Below, in pieces: positions 38,011-48,835 of a stretch of 64,000 nt of DNA. A program made the translations under genes and the position numbers. Location of the stretch: positions 328,917,829 to 328,981,828 of the forward strand of contig CM040125.1 in the NCBI GenBank assembly GCA_022559845.1. The letters are read 5' to 3'. Positions within the stretch are counted from its first letter, which is position 1; each line of letters opens with the position of its first letter. Under the pieces are notes generated by a model. That model was given only the letters and a program-made list of their open reading frames with translations. It had not been told where the DNA came from and searched no databases. The DNA is from Amorphophallus konjac (Eukaryota; Streptophyta; Magnoliopsida; Alismatales; Araceae).

Positions 38011-38275
38011 TGTGGACGCACTCAATTTCTTATATTATCATGTCATTATATCATTTATCGGTTTATCAGATGTGAGGGTGTGCCAGTCACATATGTGACA
38101 AATAATTCTGGCTCTGAGACTGGGGTGGTCCGGAGCCAAGGTTGCGCTTCGTCTGACTAACCAAATGATGGTGGGTATCAGGTCTAGACTATAGACCCGC
38201 CACGCCATAAAGGTCACGGCATTAATTACATCCCCTCGGAGAGGAGAAAACCTTTGATTAATCGCCAAGATAAGG
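38011..38275 (-). repeat. 5' LTR of C, inner part
   Basis: Begins TGTGGACGCACTC next to the primer site and is cut by H after the TAAGG duplication (38271-38275). Confidence 0.55.
38271..38275. repeat. Target duplication of H (TAAGG; partner 48214-48218)
   Basis: Identical 5-bp copies directly flank the two LTR ends of H. Confidence 0.9.
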
Positions 38276-40557
38276 TGGTACGGACACCAGAGCGAGCTAG
38301 AGGCACGAACCAGCGAGCCGTCGGTACTGTACACGGAGCACCACCCGGGTTACAGCGGCTTCCATCTGGCTCGGAGACAGCTTGGAGGCTCCCTCTTGAG
38401 TCTCGATATTTATAGTATTTACTGGGACTTTAATTGTGTGTAATGTGTTTTTATTTGGATTTATTTGGATTGTAACAGGGGTTTATTTGAAAAGTGGGAC
38501 CAACTGGGTCCCGCGGGCCCCCCATCCCTTCTCCCATTGATCCACCTCATCTCTTGGGCCCATCTGGGGTCAGTCAACCTTCCATGGGGGGCTTCTAGAA
38601 GGGTTGGACCAAGGGGGGGACAAAGGGTAGCAAAATTCAAAAATGGGAGCATATAGGTCAAGGGGGCGCCCCATTTTTATTATAGTTTAATAGGGTTTTT
38701 ATTCTTATTCTATTTGTTCCAAACCACATGGGAGAAATAGTTTGTGGACTCCCTCTTTTACCCTCCCCAACCCTAGATCTAGGGTTAATGAGTGCCTTTT
38801 GTCATTTCACATAAATACCTTGTATTTTCATTTAATTGGAATTAATGAGAAGAAAATCTTGGAATTTCCTCCATTAGCAAGGGCCGCCCCCTCTCTCTCT
38901 CCTCTCTCCCCCTTCAGCAGCTGGGAAGGCTGTGATTCTGAGGTGTGAAGCCTCCTCTATCGGTTCCGGAGATTGGCGCCGCCGCCGCCACCGCCACCGT
39001 GCCGCCATCGCACCACTGTCGTGTTCGCCGGAGTTCTGTCCACCCAGGATAGATCCCCCTTCCATGAATTTCTACTCCAAGCCACGAACTCTTCTTGAGC
39101 TCAAACTTTCAGGGTGAGTTATAGAGGTCTCCCCCACGTCCCATAAAAATTGGTTGGTCTTCCAACTTCAATTTTGTAATTTTCCATTTTCGATCTTCAT
39201 TTCCTTCCAGATCTGTCAGGTTTCTATCCACTTTGACAGCAACCATGAGCTTCCTCTCTTCGACCTACTTTTTATTTTTCCTTGAACACCCAATTTTATT
39301 GGAGGTTCTTTCCACCATCCCCACCACTCAAGAATTTTCGTGGAATTTCCACAGGCCTTTACATATTTTCTAAAAATCACTCTCAGGTCCCCCTTAGTTC
39401 TGTCTACCTCTGTCTAGATCCGACCACCCACCAGTATAAAATACCTTTCTCCATCCAAACCTCCACCAAATCAGTCATAAGAATTATTACCGTTTTCCTC
39501 TCTCTCCCCTCTACAATTTTCATGAAGAGAACGAGATTTGAATCAGAGGTCTACCCTACGGTCATTGCGAACTCTCAGAGAACTTCAGTTCTGCCTGGCC
39601 AGATCTGAAACTGAGAATAGGCCGGTTCTAAAATCGCCCATCAGAAGCACGGCTCCGGTGAATTTTTTTGAGTCTCATACGGTCGAAGGATTTCTAGTCA
39701 GAGTTCCAACGGCGCTAGTTTTGTGCCGATCTGACATCGGTGCTGTTCACAGCGGTGATTCTCACCGAGTCACGCGCCTAAAAATAGAAGCAACAGACCC
39801 GTGGGCAGCAACTCCAAGTCTTGAAGATCGGAGCCGCCCGGCCTCCGACCGGTGTTCCCGCCCGACCGCCTTCCAGGGAGGCGCGCCACCAGGGGTCTCC
39901 ATCATAGCGGGACCCACCCCATCAGACCCGGAGGACAGAGCGGTTTGTGGGCCGCACGAACCTGTAGATCGCGCCGTCCGGACAGCACTAAACGTGGGTT
40001 TCGACACCGCCGGAGCGACATCAAGATGCTGCCCGTCAACCCAATTCTCGTGACTCCCGGGCCCCACATGTGACCTTTTACCTCCCTATGTGGAGTGGGT
40101 CAAATTTTTGTACCACAGTAAAACTTTGTTAACCGGGAGTCCGGATTTGGCCGGGGTTGTCTTCCCCACGCCGGGAGCGTGGAGGTAACGGTCTTAACTC
40201 CTTGGCGTTCATTTGCTAGTTTAGTATATGGTCGTATGCCGCTGTGAGAGCGTAGGATTCTAGCCGTGAGTCCATGTCACCGCTGTGAGCGAGAGAGTGA
40301 CCCGTCCCGTGAATCGATCCGAGCACGGAAGTGAGTCGACCACCCTTGACTCTGCCGGTTTCTCAACCGCGCGGATCCGCGTTTCCCCTCGCTTGGTATG
40401 ACGAGTGAGCTTGCATTTTTGTTAGCAACGTATAGCCCATAGGAACTCTTAGTGTCGGGCCAAAGTGTCTCCATTGTTGTACGTTGCTGATCGTGTCCGC
40501 ATTTAGAGTCCGAGGTCCGCATCACTTAGAGTCAGTTCCCGTGTCCGTCCCGCATCA
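38276..40557 (+). repeat. 5' LTR of H (2282 bp)
   Basis: TGGTACGGACACCAGAGCG to CCCGCATCA, near-identical to the 3' LTR. The ORFs inside are shared by both LTRs only because the DNA is duplicated; they have no known domain. Confidence 0.95.
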
Positions 40558-40560
40558 GTT

Positions 40561-40572
40561 TGGTATCAGAGA
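40561..40572 (+). other. Primer binding site of H
   Basis: TGGTATCAGAGA, initiator tRNA-Met type with a mismatch at the last base, three bases after the LTR. Confidence 0.8.
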
Positions 40573-40863
40573 CAGGTTGAGTCTAGGGTCGTCGTTGCAT
40601 AAGTCTTGCACGGTCTAAGTCGAGTCTAGGATCATCATTATTTTCAAAATAAAAAAAGTGTTTTAAAATTGTATTTCATCCCGATAATTCAGTATATTAA
40701 AAGGTGTTGTCCGAACGTTAGGCTACGCCTATCGGGAAGGCCGCACACTTGGGGGAGTGATCTTTGGATCGATTAACTCCGCCACGTACCAGATATTGGT
40801 TTAGGTCTAGGTGCATTAGTCGTGTTTGCATTAGTCTGTGTCTCCTAGTTCGTGTGTCTTTGC

Positions 40864-42147
40864 ATGCCCACCCGTCGAGGCACCCAATACTCGCCACCAC
40901 CACCTATGGCGGATTCTCGTGCCCGTAGCTCCGATGAGCCCTCGACGGCCGAGATGTTTCGAGCCCTCACGGATCGTCTCGATACGCGTATGGATGACCT
41001 TAATACGCATCTAGATGGTGTAGGAACGTGTCTAGAAGGGAGAATGAAAGCCCTCGAGGATCGGGCCGAAGCATCGGACCACTCCATTCAGGGTCTTGTA
41101 GGGAGGATTGCTGTCCTTGAGCGGGCCCTAGTAGTGGCGCAACCCGTGTCGACGAATGGCCAACAGGAGCCTGCTCAACAACCTGCTACGCCAAGAGCTC
41201 AGGCGGTAGATGTTGGGAGGCAACAGGTGCACGAGGTGGCTGACTATGCATCTGATAATGAGCAAGGGGGATATGGTCGTCGTAACCAACGACGGAATCG
41301 TGATGACGATAATGACAACCGCGTTCTTCGGAGCGTGCGTGCGGACACTCCCCTTTTTAGCGGGTCCTTGGACCCGAAGGTCTATTTAGATTGGGAGGCC
41401 GGCAGGGACCGATACTTTGAGTGGTTTGCGATGATGAACCACCAGAGAGTTCGATACGTGAAGATGAAGCTGCATGGGCAGGCCCAAACTTATTGGACCA
41501 ATGTGGAGAGCCTGCTAAATCAGCGACGTCAACCCCCGATCAACACTTGGGATGACATGAAAATGAAATTGAGAGAGAAGTACCTTCCTGCCTCATATCG
41601 CCAACGTCTCATAGACAAATGGCAAAGTCTCTCCCAAGGGAACCGATCCGTGACCGAGTACACTGCCGAGTTTGATGAGTATTATTTGCGGTGTGGAGTT
41701 ACGGAAGAGAGCACCATGACCATACCACGCTTTCGGAGAGGTCTGCGGCCAAACTATCAATACGAACTTTTTCGCCGCAATGCGACCACTTTGGAACAAG
41801 CGTATCAGGTTGCTCTCGAATTGGAGCAATTCGAGGTTGAGTTCGACTCTCCCCATCGGTTGGGTTCCTTTCCCCTTTGTAGTGTCGAGCCCCGTGGCTC
41901 TTCTGGCACGTATCCGAGGGCCCCCATGGCCCGACTTCAGGAGCCCACTCGTCCCGAGCCTTTCGCTCCTAGGCCTCGCCCTCCACCCCCAAGGGACCTT
42001 CCTCGTCCCCAACATCTTACGACACCCACAGCCCGTCCACCGGCACCCGCACCTCCTGCCCGTCCTTTGTTGCCTTCACCTCCTATCCGTCGGGAGGATA
42101 AGGGGAAAGGACCCATGATTGGGGAGCCTAGTGGATCACAGCAGTAG
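40864..42147 (+). pseudogene. gag of H
   Basis: First ATG at 40864 (a second in-frame ATG at 40906 also fits); 427 codons. Residues about 20-90 look like a coiled coil (MFRALTDRLDTRMDDLNTHL), followed by an Arg/Asp-rich stretch. The Gypsy gag core runs from about 160 to 300 (FSGSLDPKVYLDWEAG, VKMKLHGQAQTYW, WDDMKMKLREKYLP) and a Pro-rich tail from about 345. TAG at 42145-42147, preceded by CAG CAG, ends the frame directly before the zinc knuckle. The gag polyprotein would form the capsid shell. The capsid part is intact; the nucleocapsid part is cut off by the stop. Confidence 0.85.
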
Positions 42148-43212
42148 TGTTATCGCTGCAATGGGTTTGGCCATTTTGCCAACCAGTGTCCCACCCGCCA
42201 GTCTCTTGTCATTGGGGACACACAGGTCGAGGATGCCACCCCTACGGACCTCGAGTTAGTCAGCTATGAAGCAGATCCGGAGCTAGCTGACGAGTACTAT
42301 GAGGCCAAAGGTAATGGCCAGGATGCCCAGCATCCGGACGATACCCACTTGGGGGTCGTCAGGTGTATTCTCACCCAGCCACAGGCCAGTGATGACTGGC
42401 GACGGACCACTATCTTTCATACATTCTGTCGGCTGGGCAAGCAAGTTTGTAAGGTGATTATCGATAGTGGGAGTTGCATCAATACAATCTCCACGGGCAC
42501 TGTCTCCAGTCTTTGTCTTACACCCGTGGATCATCCTTGCCCCTATCGAGTATCATGGGTGGATTCCACCTCCATTCTGATCAGGCTGTGGTGTCTGGTC
42601 CCACTACAGTTCCGTGCCTACCGTGATGATATATGGTATGATGTCCTCCCCATGGAGGTGGGCAGCATTATTCTTGGTAGGTTGTGGTTATTTGATCGGG
42701 ATGCCACACTACATGGCCGGTCGAACACATGTACCTTCGACCATGCTGGCCAATGGATTACCCTCCAACCCTCTCAGCCCAAGAAGCCTTCAGTTAGGGG
42801 TCCTACTGGTCCTAGTACTCCGGAGCCTTCCATCCCCGGGTCCAGTACCCCACCCCCAGCTCGGGCTATGACCGTTACATCTGGCCCAGGCGAGCCCTCG
42901 ACTAGGAGATTGATGATGATTAGCTCCCGGGAAATGGAGCGGGAGGCTAGTAGGGGCTGCCCTGTGTTTGCTATTATGGTCCGAGCGGTGGAGCCGAAGT
43001 CCGAGGGTGAACTCCCACCCGATGTCATTCCTATTCTACAGAAGTTCACTGATTTTTTTCCCGAGGAGCTTCCCGAGGGACTCTCACCCATGCAGGATAT
43101 TCAGCATGCTATCGACCTAATTACGGGCTCCTCATTGCCCAATCTTCCTCACTATCGCATGAGTCCCATGGAACATGCCGAGCTAAAACGGCAGGTTGAT
43201 GAGTTGATGTAG
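42148..43212 (+). pseudogene. Nucleocapsid knuckle, protease and RT N-terminus of H
   Basis: In frame with gag after its TAG. It opens with CYRCNGFGHFANQC (C-x2-C-x4-H-x4-C). The retropepsin active site DSG is in CKVIIDSGSCINTIS near 42460 and its tail is GSIILGRLWLFDRD near 42663. A Pro/Ser linker follows, then the RT lead-in (FFPEELPEGLSPMQDIQHAI, PHYRMSPMEHAELKRQVDEL). It ends at TAG 43210-43212. Known role: protease cuts the polyprotein in the virus-like particle. Confidence 0.85.
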
Positions 43213-43674
43213 AGAGGGTCTGTTCAGGACAGCATGAGTCCGTGTGTTGTTCCCGCATTACTCACCCCAAAGAAGGATGGCACGTGGAGAATGTGCATTG
43301 ATAGTCGTGCCATCAACAAGATCACCGTGAAGTACAGGTTCCCTATTCCTCGCCTAGATGATATGCTAGACATGATGGCCGGTGCCACTATCTTCTCGAA
43401 GATCGATCTTAAGAGTGGTTACCACCATGTGAGGATTAGGCCAGGTGATGAGTGGAAGATCGCATTCAGTACCAAGGATGGTCTATATGAGTGGTTGGTT
43501 ATGCCCTTTGGGTTGACCAACGCCCCTAGTACCTTCATGCGACTCATGACTCAGGTCCTTCGACCTTTCATTGGAGTCTTTGTGGTTGTGTATTTTGATG
43601 ATATCCTTATATATAGTCGCACTAAATGGGACCACTTGGACCATCTAAGGCAGGTCTGTCTGCTTTTGAGGTGA
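43213..43674 (+). pseudogene. Reverse transcriptase core of H
   Basis: In frame with the preceding piece. It carries [20 protein letters not shown], the first catalytic Asp in [15 protein letters not shown], the [14 protein letters not shown] motif and the YFDD box ([12 protein letters not shown]), so all three catalytic acids are present. TGA 43672-43674 stands where the family usually has Arg ([17 protein letters not shown]), as expected from CGA to TGA. Confidence 0.9.
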
Positions 43675-44279
43675 GAGCAGTTGTTTGCGAACCCACGGAA
43701 GTGTGCCTTCATGACACCTCAGCTTACCTTCTTGGGTTTTATTGTGTCTAGTACTGGGGTCTCCGCCGATCCGGAGAAGGTCCGGGCCATTGTTGAGTGG
43801 CCGGAACCCCGTACGGTCCATGATGTCTGCAGCTTCCATGGCCTTGCGACATTCTATCGTCGTTTCATCCGCGGATTTAGCTCCGTCACTGCCTCGATCA
43901 CGGACTGTATCGGAAGGGCACATTTGTATGGATGAAGGCCGCAGCTGCTGCCTTCAAGGACATCAAGGAGCGCATGACCCAGAAACCTATCCTTCGATTG
44001 CCAGATTTCTCGAAGGTGTTTGAGGTCTCTTGTGATGCGTCGGGTGTTGGGATAGGAGGAGTGTTGAATCAGGAGGCCCACCCGATCGCATATTTCAGTG
44101 AGAAGCTGAATGATGCGAAACTGCGATACTCCACTTATGATAAAGAATTCCACGTAGTTGTTCAGGCTCTTAGGCATTGGAGGCACTATCTATTACATCA
44201 GGAGTTTATCTTGTACTCCGATCACGAGGCTTTCAGGTACCTCCATTCCCAACAGAAGCTTAATGCGCGTCACAGCTGA
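43675..44279 (+). pseudogene. RT thumb and RNase H of H, frameshifted
   Basis: 43681-43935 continues RT ([20 protein letters not shown], then [16 protein letters not shown]). Near 43915 the frame shifts, and 43932-44279 carries RNase H: Asp in FEVSCDASGVGIGG, Glu in YDKEFHVVVQALRHWRHYL and Asp in LYSDHEAFRYL. TGA at 44277-44279 interrupts the usual NARH-x-x-W motif. RNase H removes the RNA template during reverse transcription. Confidence 0.85.
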
Positions 44280-44578
44280 TGGTTTGAGTATCTCCAGCAG
44301 TACACATTTGTGCTTAAACATAAGGCTGAGTGGAGAACAAGGTGGCCGATGCCTTGAGTCGGCGTGCTTGTCTGCTGACCACTATGAGTGTCGAGGTCAT
44401 AGGGTTAGAAAAGATGAGAGAGGCCTATGTTGACTGTCCTAACTTCGGTCAGATCTATACCACTCTCCCGGTCGGAGCCTCGAGAGACCATGATGATTAT
44501 GTGCTTCAAGAGGGTTACCTCTTTCAAGGAGGCAGGCTTTGTGTTCCCCGAACTTCGGTTCGCGACTTCTTAGTCTAG
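44280..44578 (+). pseudogene. RNase H end and RNase H-integrase linker of H
   Basis: WFEYLQQYTFVLKHKA is in one frame, then a shift near 44325 moves to ENKVADALSRRACLL (the family's end-of-RNase H motif). The linker runs to TAG 44576-44578. Confidence 0.8.
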
Positions 44579-45712
44579 GAGCTACATGCGAGAGGTCTAG
44601 CCGGCTACTTTGGTCGGAATAAGACTATTGAGGCTGTTGAGCACAGATTTTATTGGCCGAGTCTGAAGAGAGATGTTGCTCATATTGTGGCCCAGTGCCG
44701 TACATGTGTTACGGCCAAGATGAAGAAGCAAAGTTTGGGCCTTTATACGGCTCTCCCCGTGCCTGATGCTCCGTGGCATGATGTTAGGATGGACTTTGTT
44801 TTGGGATTGTCACGTACCTCTAGGAAGCATGATTCGGTCTATGTGGTGCTTGACCGATTCTCGAAGATGGCCCTTTTCATTCCCTGTTCGAAGACTTCGG
44901 ATGCTTCGAGGGTAGCCTGCCTATTCCTTACGCATGTGGTGTGCAAGTTCAGGTTGCCTCGTACCATAGTGTCTGACCGCGATGTTAGATTCACCAGTTT
45001 ATTTTGGAAGACACTGTGGCATATGTTGGGTACTCACCTCAAGTTTTCCACTGCATATCATCCCCAGATAGATAGTCAGACCGAGGTGGTCAATAGGAGT
45101 CTGGGTGACCTTTTGAGGTGTCTTTTCATGGATCGTGTAGGGGATTGGGATCTCATATTACCACTGGTAGAATTTGCATATAATGATTCGGTTAACAGGT
45201 CTACCGGTATGAGTCCATTAGAGATTGTCACAGGTCATAGGCCTAGGAAGCTAGTGGATCTTGTTCCCATGCCTATTCATGCACGAGCGTCTGAGTCTAC
45301 TGAGTCTTTTGCTAGGCATGTTAGGAGTTTGCATGACGACATCCGTCGTCACATTGAGGCCAGCAATGCACGGTATAAGGAGTTAGCCGATGCCCATCGA
45401 CACCACCGAGAGTTCCAAGAGGGTGAATATGTCATGATCAGGGTAAGACTTGAACGGTTTCCCTCTGGAACCGTAAAGAAATTGCAAGCTCGCGGAGCCG
45501 GTCCATTTAGAGTGTTGAAACGCGTTGGATCCAATGCGTATGTTGTGGACCTGCTCGAGGAATATGGTATAAGCTCAACTTTCAATGTGTCGGATCTAGT
45601 TACATATAGGGACCCAGCGGTGATCCCTAGTGAGCCTTTTGAGCCATCTCCTCCCATTGAGAGTGATCCCACACCTGAGTGTCCACCACCAGTCACATTT
45701 CCACAGCAGTGA
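44579..45712 (+). pseudogene. Integrase of H
   Basis: The N-terminal HHCC zinc domain is visible (ELHARGLAGYFGRNKT, then CRTCVTAK), but its second His, in the usual GHFG, is Tyr (GYFG). The catalytic core has Asp in DVRMDFVLGL, Asp in IVSDRDVRFTSLFW and Glu in SQTEVVNRSLGD, so D-D-E is intact. The C-terminal module has GAGPFRVLKRVGSNAYVVDL and SDLVTYRDPAVIPSE. TGA 45710-45712 (from CAG CAG TGA GAG, likely CGA) cuts it from the chromodomain. Integrase joins the cDNA to host DNA. Confidence 0.9.
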
Positions 45713-45927
45713 GAGCATATCGATCATATACTGGATGAGCAGGTGACGGTTACCAGGAGTGGATCTTACCCGCGCTACCTAGTGCGTTGGAGAGGGCGAC
45801 CCGCCACCGAGGATACTTGGATCACCCGTGGAGAGTTGCAGCGGATAGATCGGGACCTATTGGAGTGCTACCAGAGCGATGCTGACCCTTACTCGATAGG
45901 GTCGAGTTTCTCTCACCCGGGGAGAAT
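45713..45927 (+). pseudogene. Chromodomain of H
   Basis: In frame after the TGA: DEQVTVTRSGSYPRYLVRWR, then RPATEDTWITRGELQRIDRD. The aromatic and Trp positions fit a chromodomain, which in chromoviruses guides insertion to marked chromatin. The frame runs on into the 3' LTR. GGGGAGAAT at 45919-45927 is the polypurine tract. Confidence 0.85.
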
Positions 45928-48213
45928 TGGTGCGGACACCAGAGCGAGCGAGAGGCACGAACCGGCGAGCCGTCGGTACCGTACGCAGAGCACCACCCGG
46001 GCTACCGCGGCTTCCATCTGGCTCGGAGACAGCTTGGAAACTCCCCCTTGAGTCTCGATATTTATAGTATTTACTGGGACTTTAATTGTATGTAATGTGT
46101 TTTTATTGGACTTTATTTGGATTGTAACAGGGGTTCATTTGTAAAGTGGGACCACCTTGGTCCCGCGGGACCCCATCCCTTCTCCCATTGATCCACCTCA
46201 TCTCTTGGGCCCATGTGGGGTCAGTCAACCTTCTATGGTGGGCTTCTAGAAGGGTTGGACCAAGGGGGGGGGGACAAAGGGTAGCAAAATTCAAAAATGG
46301 GAGCATATAAGTCAAGGGGGCGCCCCATTTTTATTATAGTTTAATAGGGTTTTTATTCTTATTCTATTTGTTCCAAACCACATGGGAGAAATAGTTTGTG
46401 GACTCCCTCTTTTACCCTCCCCAACCCTAGATCTAGGGTTAATGAGTGTCTTTTGTCATTTCACATAAATACCTTGTATTTTCATTTGATTGGAATTAAT
46501 GAGAAGAAAATCTTGGAATTTCCTCCATGAGCAAGGGCCGCCCCCTCTCTCTCTCCTCTCTCCCCCTTCAGTAGCTGGGAAGGCTGTGATTCTGAGGTGT
46601 GAAGCCTCCTCTATCGGTTCCGGAGATCGTCGCCGCCGCCGCCACCGCCACCGTGCCGCCATCGCACCACCGTCGTGTTCGCCGGAGTTTTGTCCACCCA
46701 GGATAGATCCCCCTTCCATGAATTTCTAATCCAAGCCACGAACTCTTCTTGAGCTCAAACTTTCAGGGTGAGTTCTAGAGGTCTCCCCCACGTCCCAAAA
46801 AAATTGGTTGGTCTTCCAACTTCCATTTTGTAATTTTCCATTTTCGATCTTCATTTCCTTCCAGATATGTCAGGTTTCTGTCCACTGTGACAGCAACCCT
46901 GAGCTTCCTCTCTTCGACCCACTTTTTGATTTTTCCTTGAACACCCAATTTTACTTGAGGTTCTTTCCACCATCCTCACCACCCAAGAATTTTCGTGGAA
47001 TTTCCACAGACCTTTACATATTTTCTAAAAATCACTCTCAGGCCCCCCTCAGTTCTGTCTACCTCTGTCTAGATCCGACCACCCACCAGTATAAAATATT
47101 TTTCTCCATCCAAACCTCCACCAAATCAGTCATAAGAATTATTACCATTTTCCTCTCTCTCCCCTCTACAATTTTGATAAAGAGATCGAGATCTGAATCA
47201 GAGGTCTACCCTACGGTCAACGCCAACTCTCAGGAAACTTTAGTTCTACCCGGCCAGATCTGAAACTGAGAATAGGCCGGTTCTAAAATCGCCCATCAGA
47301 AGCACGGCTCCGGTGAATTTTTTTGAGTCTTATAGGGTTGAAGTATTTCCAGTCAGCGTTCCAACGGCGCTGGTTTTGTGCCGATCCGACATCGGTGCTT
47401 ATCACAGGGGTGATTCTCGCCGAGTCACGCGCCTAAAAATAGAAGGAACAGACCCGTGGGCAGCAACTCCAAGTCTTGAAGATCGGAGCCGCCCAGCCTC
47501 CGACCGGTGTTCTCGCCCGACTGCCTTCCAGGGAGGCGCGCCACCAGGGGTCTCCATCAAAGCGGGACCCACCCCATCAGACCCGGAGGACAGAGCAGTT
47601 TGTGGGCCCCACGAACCTGTAGATCGCGCCGTCTGGACAGCACTAAACGTGGGTTTCGACACCGCCGGAGCGACATCAAGATGCTGCCCGTCAACCCAAA
47701 TCTCGTGACTCCCGGGCCCCACATGTGACCTTTTACCTCCCTATGTGGAGTGGGTCAAATTTTTGTACCACAGTAAAACTTTGTTAACCGGGAGTCTGGA
47801 TTTGGCCGGGGTTGTCTTCCCCACGCCGGGAGCGTGGAGGTAACGGTCTTAACTCCTTGGCGTTCATTTGCTAGTTTAGTATATGGTTGTATGCCACTGT
47901 GAGAGCGTAGGATTCTAGCCCGTGAGTCCATGTCACCGCTGTGAGCGAGAGAGTGTCCCGTCCCGTGACTAGATCCGAGCACGGAAGTGAGTCGACCACC
48001 CTTGACTCTGTCGGTTTCTCAATCGCGCGGATCCGCGTTTCCCCTCGCTTGGGACGACGAGTGAGCTTGCGTTTTTGTTAGTGACGTATAGCCCATAGGA
48101 ACTCTTAGTGTCGGGCCAAAGTGTCTCCATTGTTGTATGTTGCTGGTCGTGTCCGCATTTAGAGTCCGAGGTCCGTATCACTTAGAGTCAGTTGCCGTGT
48201 CCGTCCCGCATCA
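45928..48213 (+). repeat. 3' LTR of H (2286 bp)
   Basis: TGGTGCGGACACCAGAGCG to CCCGCATCA, followed by TAAGG. Confidence 0.95.
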
Positions 48214-48218
48214 TAAGG

Positions 48219-48830
48219 GGCCTCATGGCCTAAAAAAATATCAATTTTCATGAAACGAGTGAAAGAATGTATTAAAAATTAGTGAAATTCCCCATCTTAG
48301 AGTGCAAAGGGGATATTTGAAATCATGTCAGTTATACATTGGCCATTTCATGTTCAGACGGACGTCCAGGTTGGAAGCGTCCCAAGTATATATGCAATAC
48401 CGAGACAAATGTACGTTGGGATACGACAAGATTGATATTTGAATCAATGAGGAATGAGCCAAAACTTAGTGAGATATTATCAGGAGGCAGGATGCGTCCG
48501 TGGCCATGATTGGGTATTACCCGAGGGCCAAGCACGGCTTGCAGGGCGTCTTTAGTATCTCCCTCACGCCGGGCTTAAGGAGGTGAAGACTTCCAGATCA
48601 AATGCCATTAATTCCTTAAAGATGGCATTTTAAGTTCATTTTCTTGGTTGTTGTGTCTTCGTGGCATTTCTCTTATCATTGTGCTACCTTCCTTTCTAAG
48701 CATTGTTAATTATTACTTCTCGTTCATTCTTCCTTTTTGTTATTTCATTCTTCTTTGTTTGTATTGATTCTTGTTGTTTGATTTGGTTTTGTTTTTTTGT
48801 TTTCTTCTAGTTTGTTTACTGTTCGAAGAA
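48219..48830 (-). repeat. 5' LTR of C, continued after H (outer end unknown)
   Basis: Continues from 38275 across H. A possible minus-strand TATA (GCATATATACTTGGG) is near 48390. T-rich sequence follows to about 48820. I find no certain TG...CA end, so C's LTR may run further right. Confidence 0.4.
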
Positions 48831-48835
48831 GGCTG

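Larger units (their letters stand above)
38276..48213 (+). mobile_element. Element H: full-length chromovirus (Ty3/Gypsy), inactivated
   Basis: 9938 bp. LTRs 38276-40557 and 45928-48213, Met-type primer site, then gag, zinc knuckle, protease, RT, RNase H, integrase and chromodomain in Gypsy order, then a GGGGAGAAT tract. Six in-frame stops and two frameshifts break the single polyprotein. RT motifs such as [20 protein letters not shown] place it among chromodomain Gypsy elements; I do not fix the subclade. Confidence 0.95.
13241..48830 (-). mobile_element. Element C: decayed Tat/Ogre-like Gypsy element, split by B and H
   Basis: Surviving pieces are 13241-15562 (gag), 37657-38010 (upstream ORF and primer site), 38011-38275 (LTR) and 48219 to about 48830 (LTR, outer end not found). 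D interrupts it on the left, B in the middle, H in the LTR. The gag core and a coding region upstream of gag suggest the Tat/Ogre group of Ty3/Gypsy, in which an extra ORF before gag is known. Its pol lies outside the window or is lost. It is the oldest host in this nest, since everything left of 48 kb is inserted in it. Confidence 0.55.

Noticed and set aside
37657..38160. Plus-strand 167-codon ORF as a gene
   Set aside because: It crosses the primer site and LTR edge of C and is antisense to C's leader ORF.
22973..38275. Shared target preference TAAG for N (TAAGC) and H (TAAGG)
   Set aside because: Two sites are too few, and solo LTR S, of the same group, has ATTAT.
39538..40053. 171-codon ORF (and its counterpart at 47313-47708) as a gene
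   Set aside because: Both are in the two LTRs of H, so their conservation reflects LTR duplication; no domain is seen.
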